From Pithys albifrons albifrons (lineage: Eukaryota > Chordata > Aves > Passeriformes > Thamnophilidae), in NCBI RefSeq assembly GCF_047495875.1, contig NC_092474.1, positions 9,300,501 to 9,364,500 of the forward strand: a stretch of DNA of 64,000 nucleotides, given 5' to 3'. The position numbers were made by a program, and so were the translations under genes. Each line of letters starts with the position of its first letter. The stretch's first letter is position 1. This document shows positions 1 to 19,500 of the stretch, in pieces. The notes under the pieces were generated by a model that was not told the DNA's origin, made no database searches, and saw only the letters and a program-made list of their open reading frames with translations.

Positions 1-5690
<5,690 letters not shown>

Positions 5691-6268
5691 CTAGCTCTCT
5701 GACAGACCTTCACTGTCTCTGTTCTCTTCCTTCCCGTCCCTTTTTAACTTCTCCAAGAAGTACAATGGTCCTAAAGGTACAGATGACCTTCTGTTGGCTG
5801 AACACACTTGCTGCCCGGCTCAGTGAGGAGACTCAGCAGGATGCCTGTTACTGTTATTTATTGATTATTGTCCGGTTACATTTCAACCTCTGAAAGGCAG
5901 CTTTTGTTAATGACATTGTGAGACTCTTGTCTGAAGTTAAGGCACTATTTCACTAACTCATATAGCAATAACTGCTTGAGGCCAGGGGGAAGAGAGTATA
6001 TTTTTCTTTCTTTTGCAAAGCCCATTGAAGGCAGCTGGGAAATTGCCTGGCACCAAGTTGTTAAAGCTCTAGGTGAAGCTACTGAAGTAGCAGGGTTGTT
6101 AACAATTCAGTGAAGCATCTCGTTAATAATGGATTGTTGAAAGGTTGTGTACATCTGACTACCCCATTTTATTTGCATTCTTATGTGCAAAAGAAAATGG
6201 GCTTTTCTAATATTTATGCTCTGAATGTTTAGAGGAATATTGGGAAAGTTTCCTTTTCTGGACAATAA

Positions 6269-6312
6269 TGCTGTTGGGGTTCAATGCTGTTGGGGTTCAA
6301 TGCTGTTGGGGT
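6269..6312 (+). repeat. 16-bp tandem repeat, 2.75 copies
   Basis: The unit TGCTGTTGGGGTTCAA occurs at 6269-6284 and 6285-6300, with a partial third copy to 6312. It lies in the CLTCL1 3' UTR just before the AATAAA. It looks like a small slippage expansion. Confidence 0.85.
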
Positions 6313-6352
6313 CTGTTCTCTATTTTCTGGAGTAGATTTGAGACTTGAAGAA

Positions 6353-6358
6353 AATAAA
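6353..6358 (+). promoter_or_regulatory. CLTCL1: Candidate CLTCL1 polyadenylation signal
   Basis: This is the first AATAAA after the CLTCL1 stop codon, about 660 bases downstream. Which site is used cannot be decided from sequence. Confidence 0.45.
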
Positions 6359-6380
6359 TCTTGTCATGCCAGAGAGCAAA

Positions 6381-9300
6381 CACTTCCCAGATCCTTTTTG
6401 TTTAACAAGAAGAGAGCATGTTACTTATTGACGTTAAATGGTACTAAAAGACACCTCAGCTTCGTGTGGCAAGAGAACACAGGAGTGTGCATGGGCTGCC
6501 AAAATACTAGAGATGCAAGAGCACAGTGTCAGGGTTGGGGAGGGGGACACACTGCTAAAACACTGAGGCAGTTGGGAGGGCCTTAATCCTGACTTTTTAT
6601 TTGCACCTTTACCTGATTCTGGCATTGGCTTCCTGCCACACCATGTTCTGACCCTGTCTGGTGGGCAGAGTCGGCACCACCTGAATGAACAGGGTGCAGT
6701 GACTCAGTTCTGCTGCGCTGCAGTAAGATCAACAGCGTGTCCATCACCCACCTCTTCCTTTGAGAATGCCAACAGGGATGTATTATTACTATGTGCCACT
6801 TCAAATACATGTATCATTAACGTTTTATGTACTTAGATAACAATGTATAATTTATGGTTATGAATCTTGTGCTAATCTTGAATATTATAAAAGTCCAACT
6901 ATAAATGTAAAACTGCAGTATCCACTGTGTGGTTCTAGTCTTAATATCTTGGGGGTGGGGACTGGCTGGTAGTACAACTCCCTCCCACTCATAGCATCAG
7001 GGTTTCTTAATCTGACAACTAAAGATGCCAGGCAGGAAGAGGGAGATGTGCCAAGGCACATAACAGGGAAGGCCTAGCAAGTAACTTTCAGGGAGTTGTG
7101 GTCTCTTCACCAGGCACATCAGCACACTCTGTCATGTGGGGAGGGCCTGCTGCAGGAGGCTGTCACATGCTTACAGCATTTCATTCAGGGGACTGGGCCA
7201 GCTCCAGGCCTGTGGTGAGGGAGGTGCTGCAGTAAGTGTTCTCTGCTGAGATACATCAGAACAGTGGTGGTAATGAGAAACTACAGCTTCTCATGCTGAA
7301 TCCTGCTTGAACAGGGCAAACCATCTTTAAGTGCAAGCCGTTAAGAGATTGTCAGGGCTGTGGAATCAGTAACAGCAGACTGTGCTTTGGCACAGTTCTA
7401 ACTAGTATGTGGTCTCTCTTGGTCACCACAGGGAGATGACCATGGCACAGGGATGTGGTTCCACCTTCCTGATGACACCAGGGTGCTCCAAGCATTGCTG
7501 TAACATACTAACTTCAACTTTGTACTGATGAGTACTCACAGGTCAGCTTGAAGTGTTGAGTAGCTGATGAGTTCAGGTAAATCTCCACTCTGTCCAGACT
7601 TATTCATAGCAGGAATTAGCCAGGTACTTTGCCATTTTCCAGGAAAATGGTACTTCTGTTTTGAAACCTGTTCCTTATGGGTGACAAGAAACCTGGGAAC
7701 TGAAGACCAGCTCTGGGATTAGTATGACTGTAGGACTTTCTCTTCTCAACTTAAAAATGTGCTGTGATTTTACAAGTGCAAGATGATGGTGGAATGCAGT
7801 GAAGTGCTGATCAAACACTGGAATAGCTCGTGACCTGTGGAGAATTGAGCTAGCCTGGGGATCTTTAATAGCTTCAGTCTAGAAATCTAATTACAGGAGT
7901 GACTGAGTTCTCAAGGAAAGCAAAGCTGCCAGCTCTGATGAACAGTCTTGCTTGAGTTGCTCTCCTGGTATCTAAGCTCTTGCCAAGTATAATGGCTTTC
8001 ATAAATCTTGTGGTCTTGCATTCTAAAATGCACTCAAAACCATATACTCCCTGCCACTACAGTGCAGCAGTACCTAAAATGTGGAGCAAACTCTGGCATA
8101 CCAGAGTGCTTCAGTTTCTTTAACAGTGAAGTTGTTCTCAGCAGGAAATAACCCCTCTTTAGGGGGTTAAGCGGAGTATTTAATTCAGTTTATCAATTTG
8201 TACTGTCCAAGTTTTTGAAAACTTGGACAAGGTTGTTTTGCATAAGTCTGCTTTAAAACTAAGCTTCTCACTAACTCCCACCACTTCAGGGAGATGGGGC
8301 AGTGCTGTCCTGCAGAGTGATCCCTTCATGCAGAATGTGCTGCAGGGAGCAGCATCTGGAGACCAACTTCCAAACTTATGTCAGAGAGTAACTTGCTTGA
8401 AACTACATACAGGCTTTTAGTGCCTTGTGCTTTCCCTGAGAGAAACAGAGCTTGTATTTCCTGTGTAATGGCTCTTGCTGTTTGTCAGATGTCAGGGGAA
8501 TCTTCCCCAACCTGGCAAACTTTGGGCAACTACAGATCTGGCATCAGAGAAGACAATTCAGAATGGGAATCTGTGAGGAATGCATTGCTGGGGTAAGTCC
8601 TGTTTCTTACTGACTACATAATGTAGTATTTTACAAGATTCTATTTCCAAAACTTCATTCTGATTTAATAGATTCTTTTTTAGCAGCTCCAGCATGACAT
8701 GGATTCTTCATTGGGCTGCATGAAACAAGGAATGACTTATTTTCCCCTAGCAAATCCAACAACAGTTACTCATAAGCATAAGAGATTTCCTCTGTTTTTT
8801 GAACTCAAAACTGACAAACACACCCTTCATTGTCTGATGCCCACTCAGATGAGTGTAACTTTAGTACTTGGGCAAAGCTGACTGTCAACTGCTGTGCAGT
8901 TACTGTTTATGCTTGGATTGCAGGCCAGAACTTGGCCTGTGAGAAACTCCTGGTGTGGCTGAACCAGCATGACAGTGGATCCAATCTACTGAAAAAAAAT
9001 TGACTCTAGAACTCTTACAAATCTTGGCATGAGCTGCACTGCATGTACCAGGTTCTCATGACAAGCAGTTCAGCAAATGTGTGCATTGCCTTGTGACAGT
9101 GTATTTCTCATGTGCAGAACTCTGTCTTGCTGGGTCCTTCCTGTTCTGCTGTAAATGGTTTGGCTTTGCACTTGGTTTCAAGCTGGCTATATTTCCTTTT
9201 TTGCTTTACACAGTACCCCAAGACTGCTTCAATCTCATTTGTTTCCACATAAGGCTGGAAAATGCTTAACAACACCAGAGTGGTTTGTGCCACTGGTGTG

Positions 9301-12300
9301 TAATTGGGCTGTGGTTTGCCAGTGACAGAGCACTTGCTGTGGCAACCTGCAGGTGCATCAGTCCAGCCTGATGGATCTGGAGTCTTTATTCTGCTCCATC
9401 TCTCACTCCAACAGGCATCCAGCCTCCAGAGGGTTTGTCATTATTCTGGCTTTCTCATTTTTCAACACTATGCCTTTTCTGTGGGCACCTTTCCAGAGGT
9501 AATGACAGATCCTGACTCATGTTTGTATTAATGAAACGCTGCAAAATTGTTGGTATAGGTGTTTCAGTCTGTGTCTTTCAGTCTGGAGCATTTGCAATCT
9601 TTCAGGAAGGCAGCAAAACCCATCTGTTTTCTTCCAAGCTAAAATGGACTATAAAATTGCCAGCTTTTAAGCTTGAGATGAATTTGAAATACAGTCCATG
9701 AAGTCCTGACAGAATTTAAAAATCCTGAGTCATGTTCTGAGTTTATTCACTCGTGTTTTCCTCTGTGGTTCAATGACTCAAGGAGATTTTTGTTTTGGTT
9801 TGGTTCTTTTTGTCTGCTGTGGTTTTAATCAAGATATTAAAATTTATCTGGCTAAAAATATCTATTTCTCCTTTTCCCTCCAGTGGTTATGAAAGGAAGG
9901 AATTACAAAGTCTTCTGGTATGTTGTTTTCCACAGCAGCAAGGCCTCCAGTATCTGCACATCACAAATTCCCCAGCTGGGAAGCCAGGAGTGGGTTTGGG
10001 TGGGAAGAGATGGTTAATAAATCTCTGAACTGCTCTCCTTTTGGAAGGTACTTTTTTTTTCCCAGTTAGGAGGTGAGGAAATGGGGTGGCCTCATCTAGG
10101 ATAAACTGCTAACAAGGTTTGTCATGTGGAGTAGGTTCGCTGAGTAATAAATCCTGCTGTGAAGGACTCACAGCCGTGGTGTGAGCAGAGTGATAACCTG
10201 TAAATGCTGTACATGTGTTTCACTCGTCTGAGATGAGTCAGGCCCACGCAAATGTGAGCTCTTGAGAGGCTCAGTCCTGGTAATCTCAGTGAATAGTCTT
10301 GAATAGCAGCAGGAGCTGTTTTTGCATGTGTGCTCAAGTGGGTATCGTGTTAGTTGTTTGGAACAGCAGCATCTTTCCTATAGCCACAGAAGCTCCTGCT
10401 GCACGTGCCTGAAAGCTGGAGAAATGTTGACTGAAGTCTGCAGGAGCATTAATTCTCCTTGAAGCCAGTTAATGTGCAGGATTTGTTTGCATAAAGGAAT
10501 TGTTTGGTCTTGACAGAGAACCTGAGAGAAAATTAGTTTTCTTATTTTACCATAAGACCCCAAGTGATGGGGATTAATAATGCATGGGAGGTTTGTAAAA
10601 GTTGATGAATTGTAACAATTGTGATAATAAAGCAGTTTGTACAGTGAAATGAAGAGAATTTCTGGTCCAAGGACATGAAACAGGAAGTTAATTGCCCCAT
10701 ATTGACCACTCGTGGTCTCTGAAACCATGGTGTGCTGCCTAGTGCCCATTAAATAAAAGTAATAATAGTCATTTCAGGGAGGGGCAGGGGAGGAATAAAT
10801 TGGAACAGATCCAGCATGGTCACTGTTTATGTGCTCCCTAGGATCCAGAATGCTCTATCTGCAATTGCTGTTTGTGTTTAAAAAAAGAAATTGTGGAAGT
10901 TGCTTTCATTTTCAGTAGTTCTTTTTAATTCTGATGATTAGGGCCTGGAGAGATGCCATGAGGCTCACAGGCTGCAGGAGCACCTGACTATGTGTTTCAC
11001 AATTCTTGTGTCTTTGAGTGCCAGCAGAAACCAGCACCATCCACCAGCAAGGGAAATGGGTTCAGATTATCAGAGGGTTGTTTCTGTGAAAATTCCTGAA
11101 GTGAGAGCAGCAAGACAGTGGATTTGATGCCCTGTCTGTAACAGTGTTACTCTCCTTTGCTTTGATCACTCCTTTCTTAGGAGATGCTCTTGCCTGTGCA
11201 AGTCCAATCAAGGATTTACTTTCATGTAAGTCATGAGATTTAAAACACCCCTGGTATTTCAGGGGTTGCTTATCTTCCCTTGGTGCTTCTCCTTCAGGCT
11301 TTCCACTGACAAGTGGTGTTAGCAGCATCTTGGAGGTCAAGTTGAGATGCCTTGCAATCTGCATGTGATTAAATATGAATAATCCTTTCCCTGTTCAGCA
11401 CAGTAAGCACTGCTGTGAATCCCACTGAGGCTGATGTGAAATAATCATGTGCTGTGGTGTTTTCTTGAACAGGAAGAGGTTGTGCTCAGGCCTTGCTGGC
11501 TTCATGATTCGAGAATCTGTAGGAGCCAGTGTTTGTTGTGAAGGTACTGTGGCCTCCCAGCATTGGGTGCACGTGTCTGCAGGCAGATGGGAATGCCGTG
11601 CTTATTTGATGGAAAGGTATGAGGAGTGGCAGAGGATAATCAGAAATCTAAATGCATTTGTTTGTTTGCCATCTTTGAAAGGATTTATCTTATCTTTGCC
11701 ATTCTAGTACTGCTAACCTGAACTCTGAGTAGCTGCTCTGCATCTGTGAATGGGGCTGCCTTCCATGTACCCCTTCATGTGTTAATTCCCTTCTCCTTTA
11801 CTTCCATGTGCTGAAGGTGGGGGCCCTTAGATTTGGCATGAGACCACCTCAATGGACTTGCCTCTGTAACTGTTTTAACTGTGTTGCAAAACTGTGTACA
11901 GATCTGGCCTCACCTGGGGACAAGTTCTGCATTTGCAAGTACGTTTGTTTTTAACCCTGGCAGAATAAAGATGCTTCAGTTTCCCAGAAGGTCTTTTGGC
12001 CAGCGGTTTAGCCACGAAGCCAGGGCTCAGTGGCTGCAGAGTCAGCTTACAGATGGGGCTGGCAGCTGCCCACGTGCTGAGTGAGTCTTGTTAAGCAAAT
12101 ATCATGTCACAAAGCACACAGAGCAAGTCTGGACAGGAGCATGTTCTTTGCAGGGCTGGGGGCGACTTCTTACACAAAATGTTCCCCCTTTGGAATAGGG
12201 TGGCTACTCCAGGTGTAAGGGAGAGCACAGCTCTGAAGTCCAACTCTAGTTCCCTGGTTTCTTTGAAAATGGATGGAAATAAAAACGGTGTTGATTTCTC

Positions 12301-12639
12301 TCCCTGTGTTCCTGTAAATACAGCTTTTGGACATGAACTAGTGCAGGGCTGTCTTCCTATGTCTGCAGATAAAGCAAAAACAAGTTCTGGTGCAAGTACT
12401 GAGAAGCAGTAAATAAGAAATTCCCTACAGCCCCTAAAACAAACAAACAGCCCCTAAGCACGGAGCGTCAGTGAACTCCACCAGCCTTTTGAGGATGTTT
12501 TGTTCACTGGGCGCTCGAAGGCCATGACCACCCCGGAGAGGTTCCTGCTGTCCCTTCCTCACTGACTGAAACAGCAGGAATTCGAGCCAAGGCCACGAGA
12601 GGAGCAAACCCTCCCCTTTCCATCTCCCTGGACCAGGCG
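6381..12639. other. Intergenic region between CLTCL1 and SLC25A1
   Basis: About 6.2 kb of mixed-composition DNA. Open frames here are short, lack flanking splice signals and resemble no family I know. I see no RNA gene, no long repeat and no clear transposon. A distal CLTCL1 3' UTR or SLC25A1 regulatory elements could lie here, but nothing specific is visible. Confidence 0.6.
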
Positions 12640-13560
12640 CTGTTGTGCCAGCCTTGCCCAGCGAGTGTGTTTCGGGCGTCACACAGCCAGTCCCGGCCTA
12701 GGCGCGCCCGGGGGTGCCGATGCTGCTCAGAGGGGAGTAGGCAGTGCTGGATCCCTCCGCCCGGGCTCGCATCTCTCCGGACCCACGCGGAGGCTTTTCC
12801 CGTGGACTTCTGGCAGCGAAGTCGGCAATCCCCGCCCCCGCAGCCCCCGGGCCACGCTGCCCATCGCCTGCCGCTCGCCCTACGTTCCCTGTTCCCGCAG
12901 AGCCGCCCCACGGGCCCCACGGGCCGCCCCCGCCCCGCCCCGCGAGGATGTGACGCCGCCGGGGCCGCCCCTCTCGGGCGCGGCTCTGAAATAGGGCTCG
13001 GCCGGCGCCGCCGGGCTCCGGAGCCGCGGAGCAGCGCGGCCATGCCCGCCCCCGGCGCGCCCCGCAGCCTGGCCGCCGCCGCCCCCGCGGGCAAGGCCAA
13101 GCTCACCCACCCCGGCAAGGCCATCCTGGCAGGTAAGGCTCCCCCGGGGCTCTGCCGGGCGCGGGGCTCGCCCCGCCGCTGCCAGCGTGGGCATCCGCCT
13201 GGGTGGAGGCTGCCGGACCCGCCCCGGCGCTCCCGCAGGTGCTGCTGCTCCATCCCGGCGCTGCCGCCCTCTCCGCGGGCAGCGGGAGGTGGCCCCGAGG
13301 CACCGGGGTTTGCCTTCGGCCGCAGCAGCATCCCGAACCCGGAACCCGGCTCCGGGGCTCCCGCTGTCCGCGGGGGTCGCGGCGTCCTGCCCGGCTGTTT
13401 CTGCTCCCGGTGGTCTGGCCGGGGAGGTGTCCGTGGCCTCGGACATAACGCGGGGCGAGCGGCACTCGCGGGGCTTAGTGGGGCAGCTTTTCATGCCAGC
13501 AGGAGGGAGCGGCACTGATGGAGAGGCTGATGGCAGCAGAGACCCCCGCGCCCCCCCAGA
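12640..13560 (+). promoter_or_regulatory. SLC25A1: CpG island and promoter of SLC25A1
   Basis: Sharply GC- and CpG-rich sequence surrounds the first coding exon. It holds stacked GC boxes (CCCCGCCCCGCCCCGC type, about 12928-12945) and a TGACG half CRE at about 12951, roughly 90 bases before the ATG. I see no TATA box at a useful distance. Sp1-dependent transcription is known for the mammalian gene; that it applies here is inference. Confidence 0.75.
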
Positions 13561-16500
13561 GGGGTTAAGGGACAAGGCTGGAGCAGCAGCGGTCTGTTTT
13601 CTCTGTCCCAGCTGTGTCCCACACTCTGCGTTGGTGCAGCTCCTCCGAGGGCTGCTTGGTCTCTCCTTTGTGCCTCAACATCGGTCCCTGTGGATCAGGG
13701 CGTGTTTTCCCGTCCGCTTCTGACCACTTCCATGGGATCTAAATAGGCTCCGGTGCAGCAGCAACTGCAGAGTTAACGCTCTGCCTCCTGCTTGAGGCTG
13801 TCTCGAGCTCTGAGCTGAATGGAGTCCAAGACAGTCGCAGGCTTGTTAAACTCCTTTGTAACTGTTCATTAGCTCCCTGGTTTCTCCTGCCAGTGGCAGG
13901 ACAATTCCCAGAGTGGAGATGAGCGTCTTTGTTTTGAAATGAGCCTTCGCAGCCTCGACATGATTGGCATGTTTAGGGCTTTTGTGTATTCCAGCCAATT
14001 CCCCCTCCTACGATTGAGCCTTTGTCTCTCCAACTCCCTGCTCCTCTCCAAGGGCAGAGCTCCAGCCTCCAGTAGCAGGATCCGGGAGGAGCAAGGCTCT
14101 GCCCACCCTGGCTGGGCACGGGCAGCCGAGCACTTGCTGCTCTCGCTCTGCCGTCCCGCCCTGGCCCCTGCCTGTTGGGTGTCCTCTCACGCAGACCTGG
14201 AGAACTGCCGGAGATGGATGCTCGGAGCACTGGAGCATACAGAGGCGGCTGAGGCCTCCCAGAGTCACATCTCCTGGAGGGGACTGTGCCTGTGCCATCA
14301 CTTGAGCTGGGGCACAAGGAGAAGGCAGCCATGGCCAAACAAGAGGGTGCCTCTTCGCTCAGGTGAGCCCTTGAGTGAGGCTTCTCCAGAGCTCTGTGCC
14401 CCTCAGGAGGCTCAAGGCTTGTGCTGCCACACCTCAGAATGGGTTGTTTTCAGGCCTCTTCATTTAAAGGTCTTTTAAATGGGATTTAATCTAATCTTAG
14501 GATGGGAAAGACATCCTTTTCACCCATGCTCCCCAGTGTTTCCCACCTTGCTGGCCGTGCACAGTGCATCAGGTGCCAGTGTACCAGGAAACTTTCATAG
14601 TCCTTGTGTAGGTCTCTAATCAGGATTATCAGCTGTAGATGGATTATTGGCATCAGCCTCTTCTGAGAGAGGCTGCAGTAGACTTGCCCTGCTCTCCCCT
14701 GCCATAAAAGTTCTTGTGGACATGCCTGGGAGCTGTTCTGGTGAAAAGGAAAGGACATGGTGCTTGTGGACTTTGCCAGGTGCCAGGTTAGGCAACATAA
14801 CACAAACCTGGGAGGCCCTTCTGGGTCCACGTCAGGCTGCAGAGGTGAAAGAAGGACCCTATTGAGATGCTGGTCTTCTCCTCACAGGCTGTAATCAGAG
14901 TAATTGGTTAATGGGCAGAAGTCCAGCCAAGCCTCTGTGGCATCTAATTGTATTAGAGAACCACAGAAACTGGAGAAAGCTGCTGTTAACTCCCTGCACC
15001 CTGGTCTGCTCAGCCCTCCAGCCCCTCACTGGAGGATGCAGTGCTGTTTGTGGCTGCCTCTGCTGGCTTTAAAGGGTTTGCTGATGCACTCAGTGTTTCT
15101 CATCTGACATCTGTCTGCACAACAGGGGTGTGCTTCAGAGCCCGACTTTATGGAGAGCTGAAGGTGTTAAGATGGACCATTCCTGCTGTGCCTCATCAGC
15201 CTGTGCTGGTGGAGTTAAATAAGCAGCCATCATCCCACCCTGGGTGCAAATCTGCTCCCAGACCCCCGTGTAATTGGGATCCCCTGCCAGGGAGGCACAG
15301 CAGCCTCGGCTGCCCAGCCCTCAGCAGGCTGGGGCTGCCTCTTTTCTGAGGAAACACAAATGAAGCTCTGGCTGCCTAGAACCCTTCTCCTTCAGTTGTC
15401 GCAAGAGACAAATGCAAGGTTAAAAATTAATTAGCTAATGGGCTTCCATTTGCCCAGGCAGCTGTCGTGTGCCAAGGAAGCACTTCACCTTGCAGTGACC
15501 ACACAGCCAGTGCTGGGGCCGTGTGTGGCCTGAGCACACGAAGGCAGCTCGGCTGTCCTGGCTGGGTTGGGTGGGTGTCGCTGCCAGGACTTGGAATGGG
15601 AGATGCTCCATGGAGATTGGGCTTCCAGAGGGCAGAGCTGAGCTGGTCTCTGCTGCTGTTCCATCCCAACAGCCTCTTTGCAGGGGGACAAGTCCCCAGG
15701 CTGTGAACTGATGGTACAAAGTTGGTTTGGAGAACGTGATGCTGGGTCAGAAGTGACATGACTTAGGATGCTGCAGTTTGGTGTAACATGGCTTAGCTTA
15801 GACCTGTTTAAAAGGCTGGTAAACATGCAAACTTTATGCTGAAATGGTTATTATCTGTGTCTTCCCAACTCTTCTCCTGTTACCTGTTGTAGAGCTGGAA
15901 CAATTTTTCTGTGAGCTGATTTGGGGACCAGCTTGTGCCTCTTCAGCTGGGTAACAAACAACCTGTTAATAGGCAGGCCCCGAGCCCAGCTGTGCCTCCA
16001 GCCCCCCACAGCCAACTTCCCAGTTTTGTGCTGTGGTTTCCAAGCAGAGCCTTGAGCCCACAGGGCTGTGTCCCCACCCCTCACCAGCATCCTGCAGGGC
16101 TTGGTGCTGCTGGTCCACTGTGCAGCTCCCAGCAGAGGCCTGCACTGCTGGGGGATGGGTGGGCAGCTCGAAATAAAGGCAGCAAGTGGTGAGACAGGAA
16201 CCGCTGGGATTCCTGGGAGCACTCCTTGCTCGGTTTTTGGGTGCCACGGTGCTGTTGGGTCAGTCCAAGCCAGTCTGAGGTGGGCTATTTAGGGCCCAGC
16301 ACAAATGGCCTCTGCCATTTGCAAGCAAACCCCCACACCCCTGCCCTCCTCTTGAGAACTTTGCTCGTGGTTAGCAGCGCCCATGTGATGAAAGGCTTTG
16401 TCTTCCCTCTGCAGAGTTAAGTACAGCCTTGCTCTGTTTTTAGCCAGCTTTGAAGCCTGGGGTCTGCTCCCTCCCACGGGAAAGCTCCCAGCTGCGTTGC

Positions 16501-19500
16501 CCTCTGCATGTCACCTCTGCTCATCTGGGGGCTGCTGCACAGCTCCTGTTCCTGCCTACACCTAATCCTGCCCGGTCTGGGAGGCAGGACGCCTGGATGC
16601 TGTCCTGCATGGTGCTGGATTTGGAAAGAGCTCACAGGCGTTGTGGCTGCCCCTCTGATGTTGGGCTCCACTGGAAAATAGCAGTGATGGGCACCAGCAT
16701 CCCAGGAGGAGCATGGGCAGGGGAGAGAGACTCTGCAGGGAGAGAAAAGGACCTGCAGGGTAGGGCATGAAGCAGGGAAGGTTCAGCAGGGAGCCCAGGC
16801 TCCCAAGAAAACAAAGCAGTAATTAGAGCTTCAGTTTCCTCTTCTTTGTTAATCTCTGATAGGATCTTTCTTAGGAAATGTATCTGCAGAGGAGAAGAGT
16901 CAGGAACTGGGTGTGAAAGCTGAGACTTGCTCCTTGCAGAGCAGGACTCCTTTCCCAAAAGTCCCAAGTCCACCTGGATTTCTCTCCTGACAGGGTGTGA
17001 GGGAGGTTGTGCTGCTGGGAGTTACTGGAGTCTGGCATGTTCACTGGCTTTGAGAGGGATGCCTGGTGCTCACAGCAGAGTAGGGGATGTTTCCTGCTTG
17101 ATGCTGGGCTGGAGGAGCCACATGGTGGGCTGAGCACAGCCAGGGGCAAGGATTGGTAAGCGTGGAGGGTAAGCGTGCTCCCCTCAGTGCATCACACCTG
17201 GCTGTGGTTTCCCCTGCAGTTGCCTCCTCTGGCTGCCATCTGTTTGGGGAGTGGGGCACAAGGAACACGCTGGCCTTGAGTGTGTCCTTGACTGCCTGAG
17301 AGCCCTCATGGACTGCAGTGGAACCCCGGAGCAGCCCAAGGCTCCTGGTGGGAGGAGGATGTCAGCCCTGGGGCCAAGAAACCGCACTGGGCTGTCCATT
17401 TGGTCTGAATGGATTCTGTGTGAGCTGGGCTTTGAAATGTGAGTTCCTGGGATTTTCACATGCCTGGTGCTCTGCTTGACATTCTGCAGGCAACCATTTT
17501 CTCTGGGTTGATGTAAATGGTCGGAAGGAGCCATCCATCTTCCCAAGGCGATGAGCTGGGTGAGCTGACAGCTCGGGGATGTTGCAGCGTCTCTCCTCTC
17601 TGATGGCCCTGTGTGGTGCATGCCAATGCAGCCTCCCTGCCCCTGCTTCTGCCCTGAGGTCTGGGGTCAACTCCTGACAGCAGGAGTTGATTTTTTGCCA
17701 TCTCTTCTCTCTCCCTGTGCTCCAGTGCATGGTAAAGCAGTCACTCCACTGTGCTGGTGGCAAGGAGACCAGAGCCTGTCCCCTGGGAAGTCTCAGTCCT
17801 GGCAGTGTCTCCTTCATCCAGCTGTGGGGCTGTGCTGGGGAGGAATCCAGCAGCCCTGGGCTCTGGTGTCGGCTCCCTGTTGTGTGTCTGCAGAGAGTTT
17901 TTGATACTTGAACAGCTGGTGTCCAGAGTGGTGTGGTGGGTTGGCCTTGGTGCACAGGGCAACAGAGAGAAGGTGACTTGAGCAGGACTGGGGACTTGGC
18001 AGTCCCCACAGGTCGGGTCAGCACAGAGGCAGAAGATGCTGTCACTGCAAGCACAGGGAAATGGCCTCTACCACCATTCTCACAGCAAAGAAGTTTAAGG
18101 TGTAATAATACTGATTGGTTGTATTATTGAGAAGTGAATGCAAAGAGGTGATGAATGAGTGGGTTGTGAAAGGACAGCCTGTTCAAACAGGACAGCTCCA
18201 GTAAGATTCAGGACAAGTCATTCCACCCCATCCTGAGCGTTATCTGCAGCGCTGTTTGCACGGGGCTGTTTACCCACCAGTGGCACAGGGCACAGAGTCT
18301 CCTGTTTGCCATTCCGTGTATCCTTGGTGGGGATCAGACTTTATCCAGCCTGCCTGCAGCACGCTCCTGTGACCCAGCCAGCCATGTGTGTGTATTTACT
18401 GGTGGCCATGCTGAACCGCTGTGCTCCCCACCAGCCTTGCCCCTGAGGAGACCTTCCAAGGAATGGACACCCTCTGAGCCTGCTGGCCTGTTGCAGGACA
18501 CATTTTTTCCCCTTCTAAACAAAACGCAGGTAATTTTCTGGCAGCCTGGTTTGGGGGAAGCAGCCCCTCCCTGTCTCAGCGCCCCCCCCCCCCCCCCCCG
18601 CCCCGGTGGTGGTTTTCCCCAGAGATTTGGGTTTGGATGGGTGGTGAAGGGATGTCCATGGCAGGAGGAGGTGCCTGGGTGAGCACCCCAGTGCTAGAGC
18701 TCTGTCAAGAGCTCTCCCCAGCAAGGCGCCTGCCGGCTCCTGAGCCCCGAGTTTCACAAGATGGCCCGTGGTGGGACGTGCAGGGTCGGGGGTGGGGCTG
18801 TTAAACCCGTTTCACCGCTCGCTTTGCAGGGCAGGATTGCTCCACCACTGCCTTCAGCCGGGTTATGGAGATGGATGGGGGAAGAGCAGCCTGGGTGGCT
18901 GCCAGGAGGCGTTGTTCCCTTGGTGGTGGGGAAGCAGATGACAGTCTGGGCTGCAGGGACCTGTCACAAGGTGGCAGTGGGTATTTCTGCCTCCCTGATT
19001 TGTAGTGCCCTGATGGTCTTTGGTTCTTTTTAATTAATTTATTTATTTTCTGCTTTCCCCAGCTCTGACAGCTGTCTTGGTTGATGGGAGAGGGCACCAA
19101 GTCACCCTGTGGCAGTGGGAGCTGCAAGCATGGCATGCAGGGAGTGGGCAGGATTGCCCTCTGTGCCTGCCATGAGTGGTCCGTGTCACCCGTGCCAGGT
19201 GCTCAGCTGCCCCCATACACCTGTGCCCTCTGCACGTGGGCTGGGTGCCCTCCCAACAGGGGGAACTTGGGGCTCTGCTGGTGCTTTAGAGAGAAGCTGG
19301 GAGCCTGTTTGTGCCCTCCTACCATCCTGAGCCATCCTCTAGAAGAATGGGAGAGCTTCAGGAATGGGTCCTGGGAGAGCTCTGCTGCTTTGCTTCCAGA
19401 CCCTTAGGAATAATTTCCCCTGACCTGGAAGGATCCCATTTAATCTAAACTTAAAAGGAGCTTTTTGTATGGAAATCAGGTGCTTGTCTGTCAGCATGTG

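Larger units (their letters stand above)
5691..6380 (+). other. CLTCL1: CLTCL1 3' UTR (approximate)
   Basis: Non-coding sequence follows the TAA. The first canonical AATAAA is at 6353-6358, which would put cleavage near 6375. The AT-rich stretch to about 6920 could extend the UTR, so the end is uncertain. Confidence 0.5.

Noticed and set aside
10378..10749. 123-codon minus-strand open frame in the CLTCL1-SLC25A1 gap
   Set aside because: It shows no family resemblance, no splice partners and no promoter; it is within the range expected by chance.
12504..13575. Long open frames on both strands across the SLC25A1 CpG island
   Set aside because: They are Pro/Arg/Ala-rich translations of CpG-island DNA; only the short exon 1 frame has family similarity and a proper donor.
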